Part shown: piece after piece, positions 1 through 10,990 of the stretch
Layout of the letters: every line of letters starts with the position of its first letter
How positions within the stretch are numbered: the first letter of the stretch is position 1
NCBI GenBank assembly: GCA_015680685.1
Contig: MNCI01025446.1
Span: 1-30,513 of the forward strand
Length of the DNA stretch: 30,513 nt
Source of the DNA: Gnetum montanum
Lineage: Eukaryota > Streptophyta > Gnetopsida > Gnetales > Gnetaceae
Reading direction: 5' to 3'
Notes under the pieces: generated by a model
What the model was told of the DNA's origin: nothing
Seen by the model: the letters and a program-made list of their open reading frames with translations, nothing else
Database searches by the model: none
Program-made: the position numbers and the translations under genes

Positions 1-162
1 TTTGTTCTCTGCCCATGGATTTTTGCAGTGTACTCATAGCCAGACGTTTACGTGGGATCATTTTTGCAAATGCGCACAGGTTCAGATTTGAGGGTTTCGG
101 CATCAGAAACCCTGAAGATCAGTGCATCAGTGGGGGACTCGCTCCAGACTCAGCAGTAATAG

Positions 163-681
163 ATCGCAGCCGCGGCCAGGCAGAGAAGAATTTTTTTTAC
201 ATGTGGCAGACATCGGCAGGGTCCTCTGATTGTCGCAGTCGCGTGTTGTGTTGGTGCCGTTGTTCATCCGCTCGCCGCTCGTTTCTCTCCCGCCGATGTT
301 CCTCCACCCGCCCTTGCTGCAGGCGCTGGCATTGACTCTGCTTCTCTCGGCATGTCGGCTCACGCTCAAAATAGCACTCAGACAGGCGTGCAGACCAATG
401 GCAATGACCTGTTCGTCTCCAGCAACAATGCTCGTGACGGCAACTGCAGCGGCATTGATGGCAACAGCAACGGTGCTCGAGGCAAACAGATGGTCTTCAA
501 CGTAGGTTCTCTCCAGCAGCAACAAGGGTTTCAGGGCACAAATCCAGGTTTTCTGGGTTCCGCTTGTGTTGCCAGCGACTGCGTGAGTGAGGGTTTTGGC
601 ATTTTTCGTAACCATTCTCAATGGTTGTGCCAAAATCACGTTGAAATATTTTCCAGAATGGTATTCCAATGTTTCCATTGA
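163..681 (+). CDS. Unrecognised GC-rich open frame, possible 5' exon or element ORF
   Basis: One frame is open from just after a TAG at 160-162 to a TGA at 679-681, with its first Met at 352 (109 codons from there). The residues are Ala-, Asn-, Gln- and Ser-rich, with a QQQQ run near residue 55 from the Met, and I recognise no domain. Base composition is the striking point: about 1-585 is clearly GC- and CpG-richer than the rest of the window, and it drops at a good splice-donor-like GTGAGT near 581-586. A first exon ending there is possible, with the rest of the frame being intron. A 183-codon antisense frame covers the same DNA (127-678) and cannot be excluded. An element 5' leader is another option. 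Function unknown. Confidence 0.3.
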   Translation: MAAAARQRRIFFTCGRHRQGPLIVAVACCVGAVVHPLAARFSPADVPPPALAAGAGIDSASLGMSAHAQNSTQTGVQTNGNDLFVSSNNARDGNCSGIDGNSNGARGKQMVFNVGSLQQQQGFQGTNPGFLGSACVASDCVSEGFGIFRNHSQWLCQNHVEIFSRMVFQCFH

Positions 682-1209
682 AATCTATTTGACCATCGGT
701 AGCGGATTTTTGCTAATATTTGGAATATCCACAAGCCAATTTTTGCCCCAAAATTACACCCATAACAATCTCATTCAAACTTTGATTTAAAACCACACCA
801 CAAAGTCTTATCAACCGGGCAATTGAACTTTGATATGCCAACAACCTTTGAATATATAAGGTTAGAAGCATGACTTGACTTTTATAAGTTATTGAAAATG
901 AAGCAAGAGGCTTACCAAAATTAAATCCATGAGTTTAGTTTTCAAATCAGGAGTCTTACTGTTCCATGGAATGGCCAAATGTGCCAACAGATACACTCTA
1001 CACTTAGCACTGTGAAACATTGCTTTGACCCTTAGCACTTGTTTCACGTTGTTTCCACTTGCATTTCAGCTAACCATGCCACCTCCGGTTGTGTCCACTA
1101 CCTCTATTGCAACTGGCAAAGTTCCTATTCAATTGATAAGATTGTTTAGGATGCTCTACCTCTATTTCTAGCAAGTCCCTTGTGCAGAGGCAGGGTTAAG
1201 GCTATGCAT
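682..1209. other. Non-coding AT-rich stretch
   Basis: No sustained reading frame, no recognisable repeat terminus and no RNA gene were seen here. It separates the GC-rich island from the minus-strand decayed coding region. Confidence 0.5.
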
Positions 1210-2806
1210 TCATTGATCCCTTAGTGATACCAACCACTGACTTTTTTGGTCGTTACATACCCTAACTTCTGCCATGACCAACTTTGCTTTGGTGGTGATG
1301 AGGTCTGATTGAGCTATAGTGACATCACTGGGGATGTCAAACAAGGTGGTCATTACTTGGCCTATTTGCAGCAATCGATCAAGCACATCCTCATGCATCA
1401 CAAAAGTTATTAAAGTCCTAGCCAACATTTGTGCATCTCTGGTTCCTACTAGATTTTTTGGGGGCACAATAGGCATATTGAATGATTCTTTGATGTGATC
1501 TGTGATCACTTCTACTATGCTTGCTACATCCTCATGTTGTAGTACCATGACTGTGGTACCTTCTCCAGTTCCCAATGTTACTTGGAATGTTGCAACATTC
1601 CCAAAGATTTGGTGTGACCATTGGGTTCCTTCTCCTTCTAACTATATCAAGATCTTCCCTCGCATTGGGTCAGTTGACATAGTGGGTCGTACAATGTCAT
1701 CCATGACTTGGAAGAGATTGGACTTGTCCCTACTTCCCCAATTGATTATTTCAGAAATTTTTTGAAGATGGCTCATCGAAGGCTTGTAGTCTTATGGTGG
1801 TGTCGACAGTGGAGGTTGTGCTTGTGGGCATTGTTCAAGCTCGCATTGTGCTTTTGTTCGTGGCTCTACCTCCTTCTCTACTTCTTGTTCTTCACCAAGA
1901 TCCTTTCTTGGTGCTACTAGTTTTAGGAGCTCGGCAAAGGAGGAGTTCTGAGCCTTTCTAGGGATATCATTGGTATATCCTAGGATCCCATCATGCTTGC
2001 ACAACTTTCTAATTAACTAGAGGAACAAAAGTGTTGGTCTCCCTGACTTCATTTCTTCAAATCACTGTTGGATTTTAGTGAAGTAATATTTGGGAAGATT
2101 GGTTACAAATTTATCCATTAAAATGGCACTTCCCTTGGCCACATAAGTGAAAATTTGATTGAGTCATTTTGTAGGAAATAGGTGGTAAGTTGCATATTAA
2201 AATATATTTTCTCCTCTAGAGTCATCTCATTGTATGTTTTGTTCTCCTTGCCATACATTCATCTTAGCCACAACTTCTTAGTGTGGTTGACAAGTGAGCA
2301 ACCTTAGCCCCTTCATTGGACAGGTTGAGAGCTGCAGCAATTGCTTTGATTGAATAAGGGACAATCACCCTGCAGTTGTTAATGGTGGTGCCCTCATCCT
2401 TATTGTGCTAGAACTGATAGGTTTCACCTAGGTACCATTCATCATTGTTTGACAGAATGGGCCACAAGGGGGACACCTTGAGTTGCGTTTGAACTACCTT
2501 TGGAGCAAACTCCATGAATGGGCTGAAGTTAATTTCCACAATGACTGAAGCTAATGTGGACTTTTCCAAGGTGGAAATAAGGTAGTTAGGGGGCAACGTG
2601 AACTATTGTCCTTGCTAGGGGGCAGGTAGTTCTACCACCTCTTCTTGGGCCACTTGCCCAATAGCAGGGGCCTCTTGATGAATGCTGAAGGACTAGGCCT
2701 CTTACTTAGCATGTTCCACATGTTTGCCTTGCTGATTGTGGCTATTGCATGGATGCTTAGCAGCTCTTTACGAGGGTTCACCTTGAGCATCTCTTTTTGG
2801 GGCCAT
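1210..2806 (-). pseudogene. Decayed coding region of unknown family
   Basis: Following the minus strand from a plausible start at 2806 (MAPKRDAQGEP...), protein-like sequence continues for about 530 codons to a stop near 1210 if one hops between frames at several stops and shifts. The cleanest blocks are 2408-2596 (includes FSPFMEFAPKVVQTQLKVSP) and 1210-1575 (121 residues, hydrophobic/acidic, with VASIVEVITDHIKESFNMP). There are no zinc knuckles, DDE residues, reverse transcriptase motifs or kinase motifs that I can see. It may be an extra ORF of a retroelement or a decayed host gene. The lack of introns and the neighbouring gypsy remnants favour mobile-element origin, which is inference. 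The family is not recognised. Confidence 0.4.
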
Positions 2807-3409
2807 CTGCGATTAGGCAAAGGTCAAGTGTTACTAAGGTTATATTTGTTATTGTAAATTAGTTTATACCTTACTTGTAACCTTAGTCCATTAAGTTCAT
2901 AGTGCATATGGTTGTAGAGTTTAGAAATTTTCAAGAAGAAATCCCCAAAAAGTGTCTATCTCCTTTTATGACCTTCATGATTGGTTCCTAACTCCTTATA
3001 TGTGGCTTATAATAACAGTTATGGGCCCATGGGTTGGAAAAATTGGATTTCTGACATTAATGTGAGTGATTTTTTATTATAACTCTTAAATTTTTTAATA
3101 TTCTTACCCTTGTGGTACCTTCTAGATGATGGAAAATTTTAGCAATTTGGTGCAAGTTTTGCATGCAAGCACCCCCTCCCCCTTGACTAAGTTGAACACT
3201 CTAAGTTTAGATGGATTCAAACATCATAAAAATCGGAGTGGTAGAGAGCTAAATATTGCAAGAAGAAGATGAGTGTGTAGAGCTCTAAGTCATGAGAGAA
3301 AATTTCAACAACTTCCCTAGTAGCAAATGATGAAAATGAAGTTCAAGTGCCGTGGGGGTCTAAAAATGAGTTTCGTGTACTTGATGTCAGGTACACGACA
3401 TCGAGGTCT
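2807..3409. other. Non-coding stretch with one strong short inverted repeat
   Basis: No coding evidence. At 3373-3398 an 8-base perfect stem (TCGTGTAC / GTACACGA) encloses a 10-base loop. A second near-perfect pair (TTGATGTC / GACATCGA, 7 of 8 paired) overlaps it. The same phrase GTCTAAAAAT flanks the palindrome on both sides. It lies where the 3' LTR of the minus-strand gag element would be expected, but I could not align it to LTR A beyond a short TCAGGTA..CAC phrase. Confidence 0.4.
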
Positions 3410-4800
3410 AAAAATTTTCATTCTATGGGGCAATTGAACATGCAAATTGAAGATCTGTGATTGGGTAAAAGGTTGGAGGTTAAGTTCATCATTCTAGGGT
3501 AAGTGAAAATCAATTGTTGAGGCATTGAAGTAGGATAAGGTGGAGTTGTTGACATGAGAAGCACCAGAATGAGCAAGAAAAAGGTGTTGAAAGCAAGGTT
3601 GTGGGACAAATTATTTTCATGATAAGGGAAACAATAAAATGCAACAAGTTGAGCACTTGGAAGGTGACAAATGATGTGGGTATGTTATACAAGTACAAGT
3701 CATAAAAGCTACACAAGTGGATCCTCTTTAAAGTAGGCTCTGGCCTATGATGCCCTTGTGTAACCACACCTATAATGTTCGTAGGCACTAAAGGGGTTGA
3801 AGGCAGTGTAGACCCATGAAATAAAAAACACATACTAAAATGAAAAAATTCAAATAATAACTCTATGTTACATAAAACCACAAGTTATAATTATCCGAAT
3901 AACGAGATGAGAGGGTCTAGAAAAAGGATCGCAGAAATTGGGACATGAGGTGGCTTAGCATGGGCACAATGAAATCTAATGTGTTATGAATGGTTAAATA
4001 ACCATGTGTCCTTTTTTCCAAGATTCAAACCAAGTCCACACCACATTGCAATGACATCACATTATTTCATCACATCAGCAGATAACCAGAAGACTATTAG
4101 AGTTGCGAGGAGTGACATCACTTGGTGTTTTATCCAAGGGAGGAGCTTTGTTAGGGCACACTTATTAGATTTTTTTAAATGGAATTCTAAAAATCTACCA
4201 ACCTTCAAGCATGGGTACATGTTTGTCCAATGTGATCCACAAAAGTTTATTCAGTGCTGTTTGAAGTTACTCTTACTTCCATTTTTCATTAGATCTACAA
4301 GGATATGGTTACAACCTTACCAACATGATAGAACATACAAAAGTGGCCAAAGAGAATCCACAAATCACCTTGACGTCACATCCTTAACAATCCACCTTTT
4401 TTCTACACTCTTCTATGTAGACACAATGATTATAGATTAATTATTAGATTAGATGATGAAAAAGGTTATCATTATGACTAGAGCAAGAACCTCTTATTAA
4501 TGGAATGAGTGGATGGATGTCGTGGTATCAATGTTTGAATAATTAGTCCCTTATGACTTGACAACATAGAGAAAACCTCACCTCAATGCGCAACATGATC
4601 ATATTATTCACAAGTAAGATTACAAAAGAAATTGAAAACAACAATTAGAAAATTTGAAAGAAATAGGAAAAATTGGATCAAGAAATGTGAACATGACAAA
4701 AAATTGTAAAAAAAAAGGTGAAAAACACTATAAAATCCTAAAGATGAGAATGGGGGGTAATCCCCATGACTAAACATTTAATTATGACAAGGATTAATAA
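3410..4800 (-). mobile_element. 3' non-coding region of a gypsy element, copy 1
   Basis: This stretch aligns in patches to 8050-9400 in the same orientation. Clear matched blocks are 3717-3795 with 8243-8317 (CAAGTGG.TCCTC, AGTAGGCT, ATGCCCTTGTGT, CGTAGG), 4355-4400 with 8925-8965 (CACATCCTT..CAAT.CCAC), and an A-rich tract near 4620-4740 with 9260-9375. In copy 2 this DNA lies between the integrase end and an LTR, so it is read here as the 3' untranslated part of the same family. The 153-codon plus-strand frame at 3979-4440 lies inside and shows no recognisable protein. Boundaries are approximate. Confidence 0.5.
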
Positions 4801-5055
4801 GTGGATAAGTAGGGTTCATGCATGTATGGAACATTGGGAACTACTATCCATACCCCAACCACTAAGTGTCTATAGGTGGTGTGGTGTCTAGGTAGAAAAA
4901 CTATTGATCACACACTTGATGGTTAAATGTATGGTGGGTCAAGATATGAGGTGTGCTAATATTATAGATGGCTAGCCCATGATTGCACCCTTGATCATGG
5001 TATGGTATGCATGGATTTATTCGTCTCCCTACACTTGTGGATTCATTGGTTGGAA

Positions 5056-7051
5056 TTAGGATTGAAGTACTAATGGATGGTGGCCCTTATTTATGAGTAG
5101 AGGACACTGGTTGAGATAAGGAAGGTGGTGCACCAAATTGGCCTTGCACTGGCTCAGTTGACACGGTGGGTCCATGTGTGGTCTACTTTGGCTTATGACC
5201 ATTCCTCTAAAAAGGACATTTCCTACATTGTGGTTGGAACCCACTAGTGTCAACATGCCTATGCACATGTGTAGCATAAGTGACACTCGTTTGTTGATAT
5301 TGTGGTGCTAAACCTTCTTGTGTTATTGGAAATGGCATATAAGAAGATGGATTATGAGAATATTAAGGGTAGGATGGATGGTAGGAGGCATGAGATGGTG
5401 ATCCTTCAAGGGATGTCATGTATTGATGGTACTTAGGAGAGTGGATTAGAAGTAGACAAAGTAGAATTGGTTGGAGAAATAGGGTGTCAAACATAATATC
5501 TATGCAATTTCGGTGGGTATGGCTAATTTGGTGGTGGCCTCCCCCATGACTGTGGTTGTTGCCATTGCAGTTGATGACTGTGTTGAGGCTAGTAATAAGT
5601 CCCCCTAGGATGGTACGATCGGTTGTGGGATTTTCTATAATTACCTTGTGGAAGAGGAAATCTCCTAGGCATGTGATTCTACAAAAATTTTGGATTTAAG
5701 GCACTTGCCCNTGTTTATTATGATCACCTACCATGTTTTGCATGATCCTCTCTACAATCATCTCAATAAGAGTTGTGACATTTTCATTTATCCATTTGGA
5801 CATCCTATTAAACTTTGCTTCTAGTTCATCCATAGACTCTTGTATCGACAAGGTTTATTGTATGATCACCTTATCCAGAGCGGTTTCATTTTCCTTATCA
5901 TAAATCTAGACCTCCTTTGATTGAAGAGTTGGATCCCATTAATATTTCTCACCATTCTCCCACTTGCTTATCGCGCCTTCTTCTTTCACCACATGCTCGA
6001 TTGGTTGTTTGATTTGATGGGCTTGGAGCTCATATAATTATCCTGGGGCATACATCCCAAGGGTCTCCCTTGTTTCATTACGAAGCCCATCTATGATGTG
6101 GAAAAGTTACCTTTCCTTGGAGAAACCATGGCCTAGGCATCTATTTAGTAAGGCATAATATCTATCTAAGGCCATGTCCAAGGGTTCATATTGTTCTTGC
6201 TTCCACTCTTGGATTTGTCTCCTTAGGTTGGACACTCTTGCATAAGTTTGGTATTTCTTATTGAAAAGTTCTAGCATTGTGGACCATCATCAAATTGAAT
6301 TCAATCTCAAAAATCTATACCACACTTCGAATCTATCAATTAGTGTCCTAGGAAAGAGCTTAAGCTTTTGCCATCCACTTTCAATGTTGTAAAAGGCACA
6401 TGCATCATGGAAGGCTTGTAAATGATGTTGTAGATTTGAATCATAGCCTCCTACAAATTTAGAAATGTTGTTCATGTCAAGTTTGGGTAAATGACTCTTT
6501 TTGTGATGCCTACGAGATATCTTAATGACCTTTATGATATGAATTAGGCTCTTAGTGGCCAACATGGGTTCATCATCATCAAACAAATCATGAGGGAAAT
6601 GTCTATCTCTATTTTTTTGATCATGATGATACTATCTTTGACCTTTCGTATGGGTTCAATTCTAGTTTTTAGCTTGACCCTTTAGTGGAGCCTTATTTCT
6701 ATACCTATGTTCATCTTCATTAGAACTAGAAGTTGAGGGGGAAGAGAAAGATGCAGAACTGGAAGAACTACCATGGCTTCTATGGTGTTCCTCGGGGTCC
6801 CTTGATTTATCGTTTTTTGATTTCGAGGTCTTAGGCCTTGAGGCCTCCCCTAGTCTAGGACCTACATTAGCTCCACCAAGATTGTTTGCCTTAGGTAAAT
6901 GTAGTCTTTGAGTGTCGTTAGGGTGGTCATGATCATAAGCAACCCCTACATAAGGTTGATCACTCCAATCTTCTTCATCGTATATCACATTATTTCTCTA
7001 GTGAATGTGTTCACTATATTGTGCATTCTCATTTCTGTGTGGGAGAGACAT
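5056..7051 (-). pseudogene. gag: Ty3/gypsy gag (Athila/Tat-like), decayed
   Basis: Gag builds the virus-like particle and binds the element RNA. The start is placed at Met 7051 (MSLPHRNENAQ), about 110 bases inside the primer-binding site. A TAG follows after 17 codons, then the frame is open through a Ser/Asp-rich stretch (6988-6662). The capsid-like core follows at 6586-6290 (KFVGGYD, HHLQAFHDACAFYNI, LKLFPRTLIDRF). About 50 residues further come NLRRQIQEWKQEQYEPL and YYALLNRCLGHGF, the conserved NLRRQI..F.Q..ES / F..LL.KCPHHG block of plant gypsy gag. Near 5220 CRKC followed by GH resembles a zinc-knuckle remnant whose last Cys is lost. Several stops and shifts make it non-functional. An undetermined base (N) lies at 5711. 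No protease, reverse transcriptase or integrase follows downstream. Confidence 0.75.
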
Positions 7052-7158
7052 GATTGTTGGTTTATAGTGTGTATGATTTAACATTTTCTAAAAGATATAT
7101 CATTAATACCTTTTATAGTGATCATTTATAATATAACTAATCTAGATAACTAGCACCA

Positions 7159-7176
7159 TCCTTGGCAATGGTTCCA
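7159..7176 (-). promoter_or_regulatory. Primer-binding site, tRNA-Asp type, decayed
   Basis: Read on the minus strand it is TGGAACCATTGCCAAGGA. The canonical plant Athila-type site complementary to tRNA-Asp is TGGCGCCGTTGCCGGGGA, and 13 of 18 positions agree. Four of the five differences are G to A, as expected from decay of methylated cytosine; the other is C to A. It sits one base inside the end of LTR A, exactly where minus-strand priming should start, and fixes this LTR as a 5' LTR for the gag element. Confidence 0.7.
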
Positions 7177-7177
7177 A

Positions 7178-8045
7178 TGATGAGTGGTGAGGTACCCCCA
7201 TGCTCAACCATATGAATCATAAGCATTCATGCACGATTTAGTGGAATTCCATGGATGTGACTAGTTGTGGCATCTAGATCATTATGCTCTAATTACAGTT
7301 TGCTATCTTCCCACTTGGACTAGTGGTGGCTTTGTCACGTATGGTTTAGTCCAAAGTGAGGCATAGGATGTTGTCTAATTTCTACGCTACTCTTGATGAT
7401 GATAAAAAGATAAATTAATTAAGCTAATGAACAATGGAAAGTGAAATCTAACTAGCCTACGTGCGATGGGTATCTACCCTTAATCATCTATATACATCTT
7501 TGACTTCTTGAGACTACTTTTGGGATTGCCAAGTGTATGTCATTGGATGTACCAAATGATACACCACTGGGTTGCCAAGTACTTCCACTTAAACACTCAT
7601 GATTAAGGCATACACATTCCACTTAATAATAGGAATAGTAAATAACAATAAATAGAAACATTTCACTAAAGAAAGCAGTAAATAAAGTAATAATAATCTA
7701 AGTGGATGCTGTAATGATGGGAGTAATCTAGATCTTTATTGCCAGTCATGTAACATGTCCAAATATATCACACTCGAACAAAGGTGTCATACAATTACAA
7801 ACATCACATTGTGGGCATGCACTGGGAATGAAAATTCTAAGGAAAGAAACTAAAAACGAAAACTATCTCTCTACTTCATACATTCTACATTCTCCCTCAT
7901 ACGAGCTCCCAAGTGCTATATTTATAGGCAAACCCAGATGAGGCAACGTTGAATATCCGACGCTGCTTATTGGCTTTAACATCAGGTATTCACTGTTAGG
8001 GCTCCAACATTGCGTATTTAAGGTTGGGACTTGCCAAATGATGAC
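7178..8045 (-). mobile_element. LTR A of a gypsy element (5' LTR of the gag copy)
   Basis: The lower boundary is firm: the plus-strand sequence opens TGATGAG (minus-strand LTR end CTCATCA), the primer-binding site is next to it, and LTR B (27099) and LTR C (25696, opposite strand) share the same terminus. The U3 boundary near 8045 is approximate. On the minus strand a TATA box (CTATAAATATA, 7917-7927) is followed about 180 bases later by AATAAA (7735-7740), giving a normal U3-R-U5 order. Colinear similarity to LTR B runs through most of the length, including TTTGTCACGTATGGTTTAGT. Many CpG sites of LTR B are TpG or CpA here, so this copy is older or was more heavily methylated. Confidence 0.75.
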
Positions 8046-8049
8046 TCAT

Positions 8050-9400
8050 CATAGAGGAAGCCAAAAAAGCCTAGATTAAGAACAAAATATTGAAGAGGAC
8101 TTGACATGTAATTGGGAAAGGAGATTTGGTTAGAGATGAATATTAAGGAGTGAAAAATTGGATGTTCTATGATGAAAAATGGTAGGTTTGAGTGTGAAAT
8201 GTCTAAGGGATAGGAAAATTAACCATCCAAGCCAAGAAGTATGCAAGTGGGTCCTCCCCATAGTAGGCTGATGCCCTTAATGCCCTTGTGTGTCCTCATA
8301 CCAAGGATTTCGTAGGGTCGAAGTATGATGCATGGCTATGGATTGTTAAAATTAAATCACCTAAGATACCACTAAAGAATTGAGACATAACTAAATGGAC
8401 ACATTGATGAAACATGAAAATAGGTAGTGAGATGGAAAATTGATTGAAGTGATGGAGAGAGAGAGAAAGAGAGAATGGAATGTAGTTCCTTGGTCCGATC
8501 ACACGAGGTGCTTGTGGAGTTTGTGATTAAGGTGATTGTAGAAATGCCACATCCATAGGTGGAATCAAGACCATCCACTTTGAGTGGCTTCACATCATCA
8601 CATTAAAACCATTCGATCCCCTACAGCTCACGGACACCACAACAATCACTCACCATTTCAAATAGAGAAGAAAAGTGAAGCAAAAAGTAAAGAGAACCTC
8701 AGTTAGAGGGGTGTCTTCAGGCATGGGTAATATGTCTTTCCATGCCCATAATCAGTGCTTGTAGCCCATTATTTGGTCTAAGGAGTGTGGTTTGAATTTC
8801 CATGTTTTTTTTCATGGGAACCACACCATGCAAAGATATTATTTTTTGTTATTGATCAATAGTAGGAATGGTGAGGAATTGATGAGAATACTCAAAAAAT
8901 CTAGATGGTTAGCAAGTACAAAAGGTGACAAATCCCTTGAAGCCACATCCTTGCCAATTCCACTTGATTTGTTCTAAGTCTAGGAGCACCAAGTTCATGA
9001 GTTCATTCAAAGTTGTTATTAAAAAGGATCCCCTACTTCTAGAACAAAAGAAACATCATGGAGGTTTTAGTGGAATGGATGGAGCTGTGAGCTCACTGCC
9101 TAGTACCATGAAAATACCAATGTCCAATTAACTAATGTCAAAATTGAATGATGAAATCAAGTCATTAAGTAATCAATTTAAATGATATAATTCAATTAAT
9201 ATTCCAAAAATAAGCAGTTGCTTTTGGCACCAAAGTCATAATGGAAATAATAAGGTTAAAGAAGACATGTAAGAAAAATTCAAATAAGGAAAAATATATA
9301 AAAAATTGTAAAATATTCAAGAAAATTGAAAACGTATAAAAAATGATGTAAAACAAAAAAGTTGAAAAACTAAGAAGTCACTTTGTAGAATATTAGCATG
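8050..9400 (-). mobile_element. 3' non-coding region of a gypsy element, copy 2
   Basis: This lies between the integrase C-terminus and LTR A and aligns in patches to 3410-4800. It contains a (GA)n-like run at 8455-8474. No frame shows recognisable protein. Its position directly beside LTR A means LTR A could also serve as the 3' LTR of the element whose integrase lies at 9460-10562. I found no clear polypurine tract at the junction. Confidence 0.5.
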
Positions 9401-9459
9401 GATCGCGATTTCCCCTATGATTGAGTTGGAAGGGGGAGATTCGAAAGAGTGAGCATGCT

Positions 9460-10990
9460 TGGCCATTAGTTGAGGCATTATTTCCACTAGTTGTTTTTTG
9501 TTCGAGGAAAGATTTAAGTTGTTGGGTGTTGACCAAAGATTTCTTATTTGGGCTATTAGGATGGTATATCATCATGGTCCCAGATGAGAAAGTTTCATGT
9601 ATGATGTAAGGGCCCTTCCATAGTATTTAAAATTTGGTACATGCATGGGGTTCCAGTAGAGCACCTTATCTCCTAGTTGAAAATTTACTATCCTTATTTT
9701 AAGATCATGGCATTGCTTATTGTGTGCCTTGTGCATTTCATTCAATGATTGGACCACTAATCTATTCTTGTCTAGTGTGTTAAGATTCATCGGTGTTTCT
9801 CTTTGGGGTAGACTTATGTTCAAGTCAAGGTCACAAGCTGTTTAAAGTGTATGGAGCTTAGATTGAATGGAAAATGTTTGAAGTTTCTCATACGCCAACT
9901 CATAGGAAGAGTAACAAATAGGAAGTTTCCATGTTGAATGATGATCCCAAAGAGCATTGTTGAGTTTATTGCTCCACTCCCTCATATATTTACTAATTGT
10001 GTGTGCTAGTATTTTGGTAATTTCCTTGTTGGTAACCTTGAATTGATCGTTGGCTTGGGGGGTGGTATGGAGTTGTTAATATTATGTTCAACCCCCAAGT
10101 GTTTCTTCCAAAAAGAGGAACTAGTGAAGTGTGTTCCATTATCTGAAATCAGTGCCTGTGGCACATCAAAGCTATTTATAACATTTTGTTATACAAACTG
10201 GGTCACCATAGATATGAATAGTTGGTGACAGCCACAGCTTCCACCCATTTGGTATAGTAGTCAACAGCCATGATAATGTAGGCCTTTCTGTTTGACATGG
10301 GATTGGTCCCTTAAAGATCAAAAGGCTCTAGTGGTTGAAACCATTGTAGAGGTCCTTCCATACATGCAATCATTCCTCCATCACATTGGCATCTCTCATA
10401 GGAGTTGAAGAAGTGATGGGAATCCCTAAAGATTCTAGGCCACTAGTACCCCACCATGAGGATCTTAATGGTCATTCACCTTCCAGCATAATGGCCCTCA
10501 TAAGGGCCTTCATGTGCATCCTAGAGGACTTGAAGTTGATCTACATTAGGAACACACCATTGTACCAGGTCGTTCATGCAACTCTTGTAGAGATTGACAT
10601 TGATTTCCATAAAGTGTTTAGCCCAATGAAGAAATTGGTGTTTCTCCTTATGGTTCCACTCCTATGGCATCTCTTGTGTGAGTAGATAGGAGAAGATGTT
10701 GTCATACTAGTTCACTACTTTGGGAGTTTGAGAATTAATAGCATCAGTAAAGAGGAGTTTATTAAGAAATGATCAAATAGTGGGCTCTCATCCTCTTTGT
10801 TGTCCCATCTTAACTAAGATAAGTGGTCAGCCATCACATTCTTGATTTCCTTACAGTCAACCTATTGTCAACCATTTGGGACTACCAACATAAGGAGCCT
10901 CATGGTCTCATGAGCTTGGAAAGTCACACAATCAAAAGTATTCTTCAAATAACATTTAGATGCTTGCTAGTTTTTGGCAAAACCAAGGCC
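9460..10990 (-). pseudogene. pol: Ty3/gypsy pol 3' part: RNase H end and integrase
   Basis: Reading the minus strand downward, an RNase H tail comes first (10990-10830: CYLKNTFDCVTFQAHETMRL, then NVMADHLS, the ADHLSRL landmark). The integrase follows: zinc-binding HHCC domain near 10540-10380 (HEGPYEGH ... FFNSYERCQC); catalytic core with FDL as the probable first Asp, SNRKAYIIMAVDYYTKWVEA, and the second Asp in LISDNGTHFTSSFW; then the usual PQANGQVE block reads PQANDQFK, so the catalytic Glu appears to be Lys. A frameshift in a run of C near 10062 precedes that block. The C-terminal part (9823-9572: NFQLGDKVLYW, then LGP) is the GPY-type tail. Multiple in-frame stops. Integrase joins the element cDNA to host DNA; this copy cannot. 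Confidence 0.85.

Noticed and set aside
127-678. 183-codon minus-strand frame in the GC-rich island
   Set aside because: GC-rich DNA lowers stop-codon frequency on both strands. No motif favours this strand, so it is mentioned under the island rather than called as a gene.
3979-4440. 153-codon plus-strand open frame
   Set aside because: It lies inside DNA shared with 8220-9000, where the frame is not kept; no recognisable domain and no codon pattern support it.
5711-5711. N at 5711 as a second assembly joint
   Set aside because: No duplicated flank; it looks like a single ambiguous base.
8455-8474. (GA)n run as a polypurine tract
   Set aside because: It is on the plus strand, whereas the elements here run on the minus strand, and it is about 400 bases from the LTR edge.
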